Source: Galdieria partita
Lineage: Eukaryota > Rhodophyta > Bangiophyceae > Galdieriales > Galdieriaceae
Reading direction: 5' to 3'
Assembly (NCBI GenBank): GCA_025991245.1
Contig: BQMJ01000062.1
Location: 1-64,000 of the forward strand
Length of the DNA stretch: 64,000 bases
Shown here piece after piece: positions 46,771-57,197 of this stretch (position 1 is the stretch's first letter; each line of letters opens with the position of its first letter). The notes under the pieces were generated by a model that saw nothing but the letters and a program-made list of their open reading frames with translations, did no database searches and was not told the DNA's origin. The position numbers and the translations under genes are program-made.

Positions 46771-49498
46771 ATGACGGTAATGTCGCAGTCTACCAAGGAT
46801 ATTTCTTCAAGTAACTCGACGTTGGGTGCAGTTTTTGAGGCGAGGAATAGGGATGCTTTTACCGCAGAGGAACAAAAGTTGTTGGATACAGTGGGGGTTC
46901 ATGAAGCTGTTGCAGGTCAGGCAACGCAGTTAACTAGAAAGTCGGTTCCGTCCCACTTTTTAAATCACGTACCGACAGAAGTGACTCTGAGGCACTATCA
47001 GTTATGGAGAGAATATATCAGTTCTAAGAAACCAGTGATAGACATTCAGGTAGACCCCGTTTTGGGCTCCTACGAACTTACTATGATTGGAAGTGAAAGA
47101 AGAGGAATTTTAGCGGACCTTACGGAGACACTCAAGTCAGAAGGTTTGGACGTTATTTCTGCAAAGATATTTTCCTTACCCAACCACTCCGTAATGGATA
47201 TCTTTCGGTTCGATGACCACGAAGGAATTTTGGCGGATGAAGAGAAAGCCAGTGATTTGCATCAGAAACTATGGAATGTAGTCTCTCCAGAAGCGCAGCA
47301 AGATTTTGGAAAGAGAATATCAAACTCGGAAGTTCCTTCGCATGGTACAAACTTGGAACTTAGTTCTTCCTCCCAGGCTATGCAGCAGACTGATATTAAC
47401 GAGGAGATGAAACAAGCGGACTCTAAATTTTCGAAAAATTCTTCTCTACTTGCTGAACAACTTCATCGACAGTCCGGGGATTTGATAGCTTTTGAACGAC
47501 GTGACATGGACTCGTCATCAGCTAGTGATAAGGACAGTCATTATTTGGATGGACAGCCCTTTGAACCATCGAAAGAAATCGGCACCTTATCATTTCCATT
47601 CAACGAGTCTTTTTTACATACCTCAAGAAGACATTCTATTGAAATTATGGAGAGCGTTGGATCTTGGAATAGTGCTCCAAAGACTCCTGTGTCGAATGGT
47701 AGAAAATTAACCAAGTCCCTGTTGAAGTCATTTTCCAACCTCGCGATGGTTGATTTAGAAACAGGAAAACAAGAACTATCCAATAACCAAATGAGATTAG
47801 ATACTGAGACACGTTCCAACATGAAAATTTTGCAAGTTGGTGAAGCTTTGTATTTCTTGACTGATTTTTCCAACGGTACGACGCCCAGGAAAACCATATT
47901 TCGTGTTTCCAAGGATGGAAGGTATCTCAAGGCAAGTAAAACATTGTATTCTATTCTTTCTAGACTAATGTATTTTGTAGTGGAATGGTAATACTCAGTC
48001 TCTTCCTTTTGTAGATATGTTGAGTATAGAATATGATTTGTATTTGATTGACGTCCATAATCGATTATGGGATGAGTACCTGCCTTGGTTGTGGTTTGGT
48101 ATTCGTGCCAAGACAATATCATTATTTATTGCTACAGTATCTGAAGAGCAACTCGATAGGTGGTTTTTAGGAATTCAGTCTTTACTTCCTGATATACGTG
48201 CTGAAAAATATTTAACGAAACGCGAATTATTGTTGAAACGGTTAAAAACAAAGTGTCGTTATAAGGCTCATCGCAAAGGACTTACATTATTTCGACATAT
48301 ACTGAATACGGTCAAATATATTGGCAATATTATGGATGGCCATGCTTCCACTATTCATCAAATAGAAGAAGCAAAGTATCAGTCTGATTCTATCATGGAA
48401 AGCTATTTGGAATGGAGTCAAGGACAGACTATTGAATTGTTAAAGAGACAATTGGAAGCTGCCAACGAGCAGATAGAGCATCTCACACGGGAACTAGAAC
48501 TGTCTTCTTCACGAGTTGCTATTCTAAAAAACAAGTTAAAGCTGGTACAACGTAGTTGGGAGGTGGACTTTGGTGAAATCAAAAAGTTGGAAAAGATTGG
48601 AAACGGTGCGTATTCGGAACTCTTCAAAGCGGAATGGAGAGGTACTATTGTTGCGGTTAAATTGATGAAAGCACAAGAAACATCCGAAGAAGTCTTACGT
48701 CAATTCCATGATGAAGTTAATACTCTTTCCAAGTTGAGGCATCCGAACATTGTTTTGTTTATGGGTGCTTGTGGAAGGCCACCTAATGTCTCTATTATTA
48801 CAGAGTTTTGTTTTGGTGGCAATGTATATAATGCTTTGAGGAAACCTTTTTGGAAGAAGTGGACTCACGTTGACTTGGTATATCTTGCAAGAGATGCAGC
48901 TAGAGGAATCTTGTATCTACATTCCAATAAGATTATCCATCGAGATGTAAAGAGTCAAAACCTTCTTCTAGACAAACCCATTGAAACAGGTAGACCAACT
49001 ATTAGAGTTGCTGATTTCGGACTGAGTCGAACGCTTATTGGTGGAAGTAACTCAACTACTGGAATTATGACTAGTGAGACCGGCACATATCGGTGGATGG
49101 CACCAGAAGTCATTCGTCATGAACACTATTCAGAAAAGGTGGATGTGTATTCATTTGGAGTTACTTTATGGGAATTTTTTTCTTGTGAAGTTCCTTTTTC
49201 TCGACTGACACCCATTCAAGCAGCTTTTGCAGTTGCTGATAAGAACTTAAGACCTGATGTGACTATTAGTCGTGCGGGTAGACAATTTCAGATACCTCTG
49301 GCATGGAAATTTCTTATTGAGCGTTGTTGGGATGCACAACCCAACAAGCGACCAAGTTTCGGAGATATTATTGGTGTGTTGAATGAAATGGAAGAAATGG
49401 AACCCAATCAACTTCCGAATCATTGGAAAGTGGTTTTGGAAGAGTCTCCATTGGAAAGGAATTCTCGTCCTACGGAAGTGCAACCATCCCACAACTAG
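46771..49498 (+). CDS. ACT-PH-like serine/threonine/tyrosine kinase (Raf-like)
   Basis: The exons are 46,771-47,931 and 47,981-49,498, joined in phase 0, giving 892 residues. An ACT domain near residues 85-165 (YELTMIGSERRGILADL...GLDVISAKIF) resembles that of plant STY8/17/46 kinases. A PH-like fold follows (RKTIFRVSKDGRYLK | WNGN...SEEQLDRWFLGIQSLL), interrupted by the intron, then a coiled coil (IELLKRQLEAANEQIEHL). The kinase domain has IGNGAYSELF, VAVKLM, HRDVKSQN, DFGLSR and GTYRWMAPEV, so all catalytic residues are present. The intron must use a GC donor (AAG|GCAAGT) because no GT donor keeps frame. Plant relatives act in plastid-precursor or light/cold signalling; the role here is unknown. 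Confidence 0.9.
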
Positions 49499-49539
49499 GA
49501 AGACAATAATAAAGCCTCGTTCAGAAGGAGAGCACAATT

Positions 49540-50580
49540 TTATAAGTTGAACAGCTGTTGACATTGCTTGATAGTATCTTCAGGAGAGGTCACCGAGTGG
49601 CCAATCTACATCAAAATGAGTTGCTTCTGATTATCCGTTTGTGGTTGCTCACCGTTCGGGCATCTTGAAAGATTTCATAATCGTTACCACCAGGAAATGT
49701 TTTATCTCCAAAGAAATGTATCGTTGGAATATGTTTTACGAATGAAAGACAATATGTTTTATCCCAACCCGTTGGAAACACATCAAAACTTATTTGACCA
49801 CCTATTCAAGATGAGCAAAGGCTTGTTTCACGTGCAAACAGCCTACCAATCGAAAACTGCAACCCGTAGCCTTGGAATTGTTCCTTCAAATAGTTCACAA
49901 AACGACTTCGAATATTGTGAATCTGAACCCATCAGAATAAAGATAACCCCATCGAAGACACTTTACCTGATCATATTTTTCAAATTCTTCTCGTTCTTGT
50001 TGACTACAGTTTCTGCCGATAGGTGAAACATTCAACATTCCCTTACGAAACTCTACAAAAGTACCTCGCTTAAGAGGAATGTCCAAATCCTATCCTTGTT
50101 TAGCATTCTACTTGTACTCGCCGTTCGACTCACCGCAATATAACGCAAACAACAGTTAATAACGTTCTTCAACTTGTCTTCGCCAAGATGGTTAGCCAAA
50201 CTCTGAACGTGTATCAACTTGCCATTCTCATAAGCCTATTCCCAATACACACAACAGTGCTGAGTGCAACACTCTACAACTACCTACCACAAGACCATTT
50301 TCGGAAAAAACATAGTCAAAATCTTCCAAGATAGTGGGACCTAGTTGTTCCTCTTGTTTCACTAAATCCGAACCACCCACTATTCCCGTGTAAACTTGTT
50401 TTCTCAGGTTTCTTAAAAATTCCAACATTTCATGGCTTGCTTTCTACAACGTCAGACGAGGAACCCATAGTGAGTTGTCCATGGTTCAAGATGACGTATT
50501 CTTACATATCTCGAAGGGGTTAAAGTACCGTCTACGTCGAATAAAGCTAGAGTGTCTGTTCTTTTTGGCATTATTCTCAT
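49540..50580 (-). CDS. PMM: Phosphomannomutase (eukaryotic PMM type)
   Basis: PMM converts mannose-6-phosphate to mannose-1-phosphate for GDP-mannose and glycosylation. Seven - strand exons (50,580-50,506; 50,443-50,288; 50,235-50,134; 50,089-49,967; 49,922-49,847; 49,801-49,653; 49,605-49,540) give 248 residues, the family length, all phases agreeing. The HAD nucleophile motif is [12 protein letters not shown]. Others are [53 protein letters not shown] and [12 protein letters not shown], the last holding the metal-binding Asp. The frame is open further upstream, but the ATG at 50,580 leaves 96 bp after the preceding stop and fits the family start. It ends 41 bp from the kinase stop. Confidence 0.93.
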
Positions 50581-50676
50581 ACAAAGTCCTCTAGTTCTTG
50601 ATTGTCTCTTTATTCGATGGAAACAAAAATGGCAGCCTAGTCTTGTTTTCCCACCACTCGACAATACAAAAGTCAT

Positions 50677-52173
50677 TCAAGAGGAGATGACGAGCAATGG
50701 CGGGCTCCATCGTCGTAAGACTTGTCGATGCAAGTCCGCGTTTCGTAGATGGAATGCAATCCTTTGTTGTTGGATTTTCCAACGATTTTGGATTTCTCTC
50801 CTTTCGAAAGGTGACAGTAATAAATATTCATATATCTGATGAATTTGTAAAAAGTAACGACGAAACAATCTCGTCTGTTTCCAATCAATACTATATTCAT
50901 CGCCTCGTCTAACTATGAAAGCAAGTTGTTGGTCGGGATGAAACAAGATAAAAGTACCATCTCGAAAATGGCAAGAAAGATAACCTTCCGTATCCAACTT
51001 GAAATCTCCCCAAGATTCCAAACGGAGCCATTCTTGCCTAGTTTTTCGAGTCACTTTGCGGCTGGAAGAAACTCTAGCCACTGGTTGGATCAACAACTTT
51101 TTGACTCGGTTTCTCCATCTCAAGGATGTCTGGACGATTCTTCCCCATGAATGGCTCCACTCAGGTGACATTCCACGAATACTGTAAATGAAATGATGTT
51201 TTCTTCCATCTTCAAAGGAAAAGTATTCTACTATTCTACCGCCATTATTGAGTAGTAGTATGATATCCAACCGCACTATCTTCCAAGCTATCACAAAGTC
51301 TCCATGAGTGGCATACCAAAAAAAGGTGTCGCTGTCGAATTGAACAAAAGGAACAGCTCGTTGGTCTAGTTGATAATTATCTTCCCATTCTGTTGTATGC
51401 TGCACTAATTGATCCAATGGAATGGGTTCATAAATATGCTCCGGAAAGAGTTCTTGTTGAGCCGTCGTCTCATGCAATACATTATCAAAGTTACTTGAAA
51501 CTAGCGATAAGGCTTCACGAAAGATGAATGGGCATTGAGAGATGGGAAACGTTTGTACGATCATATCATTATTATTATTGCTCTGGCTCTCCACAATAGT
51601 AGAGATGGATGGAAACCGTTGTACGTGTTGACGTATCCAATGTTCTAAATCGTTTGAATTATCTCTATTTTGTAACGCTCTGGGAGAAATACACACTTGT
51701 ATCAATTGTTCATGTCGAAATACGATCAGAGCGGCTTCCTTGTGCAGAGAATATAGAATAGTAGCCAATGGAGTAAGGTTAGTCAACATATAGTTGCCAA
51801 GTTGTGTTTTACTAGGCCATTCTATTTTCTTCACTGTTTCTTGCAGTTGGAGAATCTCATAGCTACTTGACGTCCTATTGAACCATATAGGGCATTGAGT
51901 ACAATTGTTTCGCAAAGGTACTGCTCGTTGGATATAAGGTTTCCAATGGCGTGGTAGACAGAAAATACTTCCGAGCCATTCATTGGATGATTCGCTGTTT
52001 CTCCATTGTTTTATCCAATACCGTCTTCCAGTTGGATGTATCCCAAGTATTGTTTTATCTTGAAAAGAACATATGAAATATCCTTGCAAAGTCCAAGTGG
52101 CATGAATAAGCCGTGGATGTTCCAACATAACGGCACATTCCGTCATTTGAAAATCCAAAATCTCATTGATCAT
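50677..52173 (-). CDS. Unrecognised protein, 498 residues
   Basis: This is one long exon on the - strand. The open frame extends to 52,305 but overlaps the HSP90 coding end, so the ATG at 52,173 (MINEILDFQMTE) is preferred, with 52,146 as alternative. The N-terminal part has repeated short beta-rich segments of the form GYFICSFQDKTILGIHPTGR; the C-terminal part repeats this pattern (GYLSCHFRDGTFILFHPDQQ), suggesting two related domains. The protein is rich in Trp, Arg and Gln. The two-domain layout faintly recalls animal C5orf34 (DUF4524/DUF4520), but I cannot confirm it. No catalytic motif or membrane segment is seen. Full-length openness and flanking genes support it as real. Confidence 0.7.
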   Translation of the reverse strand: MINEILDFQMTECAVMLEHPRLIHATWTLQGYFICSFQDKTILGIHPTGRRYWIKQWRNSESSNEWLGSIFCLPRHWKPYIQRAVPLRNNCTQCPIWFNRTSSSYEILQLQETVKKIEWPSKTQLGNYMLTNLTPLATILYSLHKEAALIVFRHEQLIQVCISPRALQNRDNSNDLEHWIRQHVQRFPSISTIVESQSNNNNDMIVQTFPISQCPFIFREALSLVSSNFDNVLHETTAQQELFPEHIYEPIPLDQLVQHTTEWEDNYQLDQRAVPFVQFDSDTFFWYATHGDFVIAWKIVRLDIILLLNNGGRIVEYFSFEDGRKHHFIYSIRGMSPEWSHSWGRIVQTSLRWRNRVKKLLIQPVARVSSSRKVTRKTRQEWLRLESWGDFKLDTEGYLSCHFRDGTFILFHPDQQLAFIVRRGDEYSIDWKQTRLFRRYFLQIHQIYEYLLLSPFERREIQNRWKIQQQRIAFHLRNADLHRQVLRRWSPPLLVISS

Positions 52174-52279
52174 CCCCTCTCTCTCCCTATTGGACAATAT
52201 GCAAAGGCAGAATAACAATGCATTTATTACGCTCGCACAAATGTGAAAGCAGTTCCAAAAAAAATTCAATCTCTCACTT

Positions 52280-54914
52280 TTAAAGTTCCTCATGATCAAC
52301 AGCATCAGCTATTTCATCCTTCAAGGTATCAGCTGGCTGCTCCTTTTCTGGGTTCATTTCCTTCTTGTGTTGAATCTCTTCTTCTTCGGTGCTTGTCATA
52401 TTGTCTGGTACAAAAACCTTCTCGTTGTCCAACATGAAAGAGATAACTTTCAACATTCTTTGAGAGAAACCGGAAATATCATCCAGTTGAAATCCGGATG
52501 AAATCGCAGCCAACTCGTACAACATCAGAGAAATATCGTCTTTTCCCTTTTTCCCTTTTCTATTTTTCACAAACTGTAACATCCTTTTGATGATAGCATG
52601 ATCGGGATTAATTTCCAACACCTTTTTGGGTGTGTAGAAAGAAAACATTTCGGGATTTGCTAAAGCTTGGGCTCTCAAAATACGTTCTGTATTTGCTGAA
52701 TATCCTCCTTCTGCAGCAACAAGCATACAGGGAGTGTTTACCAAGCGACTAGTTACTTTCACTCGAGTGACGTACTCAGAAAGTGTTTGCTCCAAATGGT
52801 CTATCAGAGGCTGGTATCGTTTCTTGGCCTTTGACAACTTGGATTGGATAGTCTTGTCATCGTCTCCCAAACGCAAGTTCTCCTTGCTCACATCTACGAA
52901 CTTGTAGCCTTCAAATTCTGTTAAAGTCTGCATAAGATATTCATCGATAGGCTCTGTTAGGAATAAAACTTCAAAATCTTTTGCTTGAAGCTGTTCCAAA
53001 AGAGGAGATTTCCTCACACTGGCAACCGATTCACCTGCAAGGTAATAAATAACATTTTGACCAGCTTTCATTCTGGAGATATAATTCTTCAAAGACTAAA
53101 ACAAGATCAGAACAGCGTTTCTGAAGAGATAATGCCTACCGTATAATCATCTGGGTCCTGTTCACTGGTCTTGGAAGACTTAAAACGTAACAAATTGATC
53201 AGTTTCTTTCGATATTCGCTGTCTTCAATAACACCTAGTTTTATGTATTTTCCATATTGTTTCCAAAACCTTCGACATTCGAATTCATTTTTCTTCAAAA
53301 GAAAGGGTATAACTTACTGTGAATAATTTGCACCTTTTGTTAAAGGGGTATCTTTGTGCTCAGATGATAAAGCTTCTACTTCATCGCTGGTGGCCAGGTT
53401 ACGAATCATTTCGAGCGACTTTTGTATCATTTTCTTTCTGATTAATTGTACAATCTTGCTCTGTTGTAACATTTCTCTAGATATATTAATAGGAAGGTCA
53501 TCGGAATCCACGATACCAAGAACAAACGACAACCAACGAGGAAGCAATGCATCTTTGGCAAATTTATCGGATACCAAGACTCGTTTCAAATAAAGCTTAA
53601 TAGGGCTTCCTTCCGATTCTTCCGAGAAAAAGTCAAACGGCGGTCTTTCTGGAATAAATAAAATGCTTCGAAATTCCACTTCTCCTTCAGCACGAAAATG
53701 TGTCTTAGTCAGATAAGTCTAGTCACAATGAAACAAATAGTTAAAGACTTATGTATTCAAAAGAGGAAACAACTTACTTTTGAATAGGGAGACAATGAGA
53801 GGAACAATGCTTTGTATTCATCTTCTTTCACCTCACTAGGGTCCCTTAACCAAGTTGGCTTTTGCTCATTCAATACAACATTCTTAATCTGTGTCTTGCT
53901 TTTTGAGTAAGATGAATCTAATATTTCTTCGTCTTCTTCCATGGAATCTTCTTCATCAGAAACATTACTCTCCACTTTCATATAAATTGGAAAGGTGATA
54001 AAACGACAGTACTTATCAACAAGCTGTCGCAAAGCATGTTCGTTCAAGAATTCGGTCGAATCCTGTCGTACATGTAAAATAACTCTTGTTCCTCTGCCTA
54101 GAAAGAAACATTATGAATATCGATACCTCCTTGTACGTCAAGAGAGTTAGACAAACCTATGCTTTGGTCTGCATACTCCTTCACAGTGAATGTTTTATCA
54201 GCAGTGCTTTCCCAAACATACGCTTTGTCATAAATACTTTTGGATATAACAGAAACTTTATCTGCAACTAGATAAGCTGCATAAAAGCCAACTCCAAACT
54301 GTCCAATCAAAGAAGAATCCTTTTGCTCTTTGAGCTGTTCTAAGAAATTTAAAGTACCGCTTCTTGCTACCACACCAAGATTGTTAATAAGCTCCTGTTT
54401 GGTCATACCTATACCGTTATCTTCTATAGTTATTGTCCTATTCTCTGGATCGAAGTCAATCTGAATCTTCAGATTGTCCAGACTTTCATCACTAAGAAGA
54501 GTCCTGTTCGTAAGAGAAAGGAAACGTAACTTTTCAAGTGCATCTGCGGCGTTTGATACCAACTCCCTGAAGAATATTTCTTTGTTGGAATAAAGTGAAT
54601 GAATGATGATGTTCATAAGCCGTTGAACTTCGGCCCGAAATTCAAAGGATTCTTCAGCAGAGTCGTGTCCTGAATCTTTCGAACTTTGTAAATGGACGGA
54701 TTCTGAAGACTAAAAGAGCAAGTTAGAAAATACTTGTTGCGTTGTTGTTGCAGGAGATTAACCTACCCGATGAAATAGCTCCTCTGCTTCTGTCTTGCCA
54801 AGCACGAGACCCATCCAGGTAAAGGATACCTGGCAAAAATCTGTAAGCTATTAAAAAAAACAAAATTTTGGTACTCACCACCAAAATAAAGAAGGCTAAC
54901 CTTGAAACCTTCAT
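52280..54914 (-). CDS. HSP90B1: ER-lumen HSP90 (GRP94/endoplasmin type)
   Basis: This is the HSP90 chaperone of the ER. Seven - strand exons (54,914-54,879; 54,829-54,767; 54,709-54,157; 54,097-53,778; 53,718-53,318; 53,269-53,140; 53,095-52,280) give 772 residues. The signal peptide is [17 protein letters not shown]. The GHKL ATPase motifs are present: [45 protein letters not shown] and GRGTRVILH. Middle-domain [10 protein letters not shown] and [12 protein letters not shown] follow, then a [19 protein letters not shown] segment. The final residues DHEEL end in HEEL, a KDEL-type retrieval variant. A signal peptide plus retrieval tail place it in the ER rather than cytosol or plastid. All introns are 44-59 bp. 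Confidence 0.93.
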
Positions 54915-55406
54915 ATATGGAGAATAAGTCAATCAGTCAAGCTACCAATCTAAAAAAGAAATAAAAAATGCCAATTTTATGGCGCTCATTCAATCCAAAT
55001 CACTTCCTTTTAAGAGTGCTCCATTGGAATTGCTGAGTAGTCAACATTGGATGTTTCCACACACTTCAAATTCTTTCTGGAAGAATCAAGTTGTATATAC
55101 TTGATTAAAGATACAATTATACAATTCTCTTAGGTTTTTAAATTGCTCTCATGTTCTATGAATATCTTGGAAACCTTTCGACATAAAGACATTCAGATGA
55201 AATAGTAGTAGTAGTACTACACCCTTTCCTTGTCGTACTTGCTCGTTTCATTTGCAAGCGGGACTATATCATTCATTTAAGTATCTCTTTTGCCGGAGAT
55301 GAGGAAGTTGATAAAGAGGTTTCGAGTCAAACTCACTTATGAAATAACGAGAATTATATGTTTCATGGTATTTTCAGATCAACTTGTATGAGAATCAACA
55401 TTCTCT
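54915..55406. promoter_or_regulatory. Divergent promoter region between HSP90 and the oxygenase gene
   Basis: This region of 492 bp without a gene lies between divergent start codons. At 55,075-55,082 is TTCTGGAA, one TTCnnGAA pair of the kind bound by heat-shock factor, followed by a second GAA. I find no CCAAT-N9-CCACG unfolded-protein element. The HSF site is a weak prediction. Confidence 0.35.
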
Positions 55407-56406
55407 ATGGAAATTCCTGTGATTGACTGGCAACAACGTTGTGCTTCGACGGATGCTAAACCTGTCGTCGAAAACTTCTCCAAGTTAGGCTTCCTGGTAT
55501 TGAAGAATCATGGAATATCTTTGGAACATGTGCAACAAGCCTTTCGCGTTGCACGGGAGTTTTTCCGTCTTCCTTTGTCTTTAAAGAAGAGCGTTTTGCG
55601 AGGAACACTCAGCGACAACAATTCAGGTTACGTGGAGTACCAAAAGGAATATTTGAATGCAGCTAGTGTAGATAAGAAAGAAGCCTTGAATATCACTTGT
55701 CAACCGTAAGTTTTAGAGTTACATATAGTTGTTCTCGTTGATAATGGAAAGCAGATGGTTATTGCCCGACTCCTTGTCTTTCCTATCACAGCTAGAGTCT
55801 TTTTATATGGAAGCTTGGCAATTGGGAATGCAACTACTGGAACAAATTGATGGATATTTTCTTAGCAGTGGAGAGAAGAATACTTTGACAAAGCATCATA
55901 CTTTCCAGTCATTGGGAGTCTATAACGGAACGACGAAGGAAGAAGCTGTTGTTTTCAAGAACAGGACTAGTGCAAGTACTCTTCGTTTACTGTTCTATCC
56001 ACCCGTGGCGGAAACCGGTGCTAGAGAAGGCGACATTTTGGCTGGTATTCACTCTGATTATGGAACTCTTACGTTATTGTTTCAAGACAGTTGTGGAGGT
56101 TTACAAATTGAGCATGCACAGGACTGGATTAATGTACCTGCACAGGAAGACGTTGTAGTGGTCAATGCCGGTGATTTACTTGAAATATGGACAGGCGGTT
56201 TGATTCCTTCTACGAAACACAGAGTAGTAGTCACACCTGAAATGAAAGAGTCTTCTATTCGAGGCCGTTATTCGATTGCATTTTTTATTCATCCCGATGA
56301 TAATGCCATTGTACAACCTTTATATGGAGATAAAACAAAATACAACTCTGTTTTGGCATCGGATTACGTGACGGGTCGGTTTCAAGTTTCTTATAAAGAA
56401 AGTTGA
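55407..56406 (+). CDS. 2-oxoglutarate/Fe(II)-dependent oxygenase (IPNS-like)
   Basis: The exons are 55,407-55,705 and 55,755-56,406 (49-bp intron, phase 2), giving 316 residues, the usual size. The N-terminal DIOX_N part starts IPVIDW and contains GFLVLKNHGIS. The Fe(II) triad is GIHSDYGTLTLL (His, Asp) and PSTKHRVV (distal His); the 2-oxoglutarate clamp is RYSIAFF (RxS). The family includes gibberellin, flavonoid and isopenicillin N-synthase type enzymes, and the substrate cannot be told from the sequence. No leader is evident, suggesting a cytosolic enzyme. Confidence 0.88.
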
Positions 56407-56615
56407 TGGAATAATAACGATTTCATGTGCTTTCTTTGCCTATATTCGCTTCATATATAACGTGCACAAGTATTTGGGGTTTGCAGGTCGAATTTTTTCT
56501 GCTTTGTATATTTTGTTTTTCCAGAAGAGAGTAACGCCGGAAAGGAAGCTCCTCAAGCGGTTATTATGCAGGGACAGCATCATCAGGTGTAGTGATTTTT
56601 GAGATTGCGACAAAT

Positions 56616-57146
56616 ATGTTTATCTGTAACCATTGTCACTATCAAAGTATTATATACCGAAAAAGTCTTGGAAGACCAATAGCAGATAAAAGGAAAGGTT
56701 ATTTTCAAAGTCCATTACTATGTTCGGAAGGTTCTGTGGATAAGAAACAGGCCTCCTCTTCTTCCAAAGCAGGTTACTTGAATACCAAAGTGGAACCTTT
56801 TTATGAGCGTGGAAGTGGTTCTCGTCCTATATGGGATTTGAGACCTGTTGACTTGAAAAGCAAAGCAGGAGTAGAGAATCCGGTAATGGTTGCCATTTGT
56901 GACTGTTTAGTCTCTTCTCATGAGTCGTAGGAGGTTTGTTCTCAGTGCAACGGCACTGGAGAAACACTATGTGCACTATGTGAAGGCGTCAATTATTATG
57001 CAAAAGATGGTTCTGGGAAGGTTATGTGTCCTGCTTGCAACGATAAGAAATATGTCCCTTGTCACTTTTGCTATGCCACTGGAAAGGCCATTCAACTGAA
57101 GGAAGGCTGGTGGGAAGAGGAGTTGGAGAAGCAAGTAAGAAAATAA
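56616..57146 (+). CDS. DnaJ-type zinc-finger protein, probably plastid
   Basis: The exons are 56,616-56,882 and 56,931-57,146, joined in phase 0 over a 48-bp intron (CCG|GTAATG...CGTAG|GAG), giving 160 residues. The C-terminal half carries four Cys pairs in a DnaJ-like zinc-finger spacing: CSQCNGTG, CALCEG, CPACND and CHFCYATG. There is no J domain. The N-terminal half is basic and Ser-rich and could be a transit peptide, as in plant BSD2/LQY1/PSA2-type chaperones. The start is the first in-frame ATG and is uncertain; an upstream exon cannot be excluded. The stop lies 51 bp from that of the neighbouring LpxB-like gene. Confidence 0.68.
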
Positions 57147-57197
57147 AGCTTTTTTCAAACGCCCTTATACTTCCTTATAAAAAACGCGTAGTATTTC

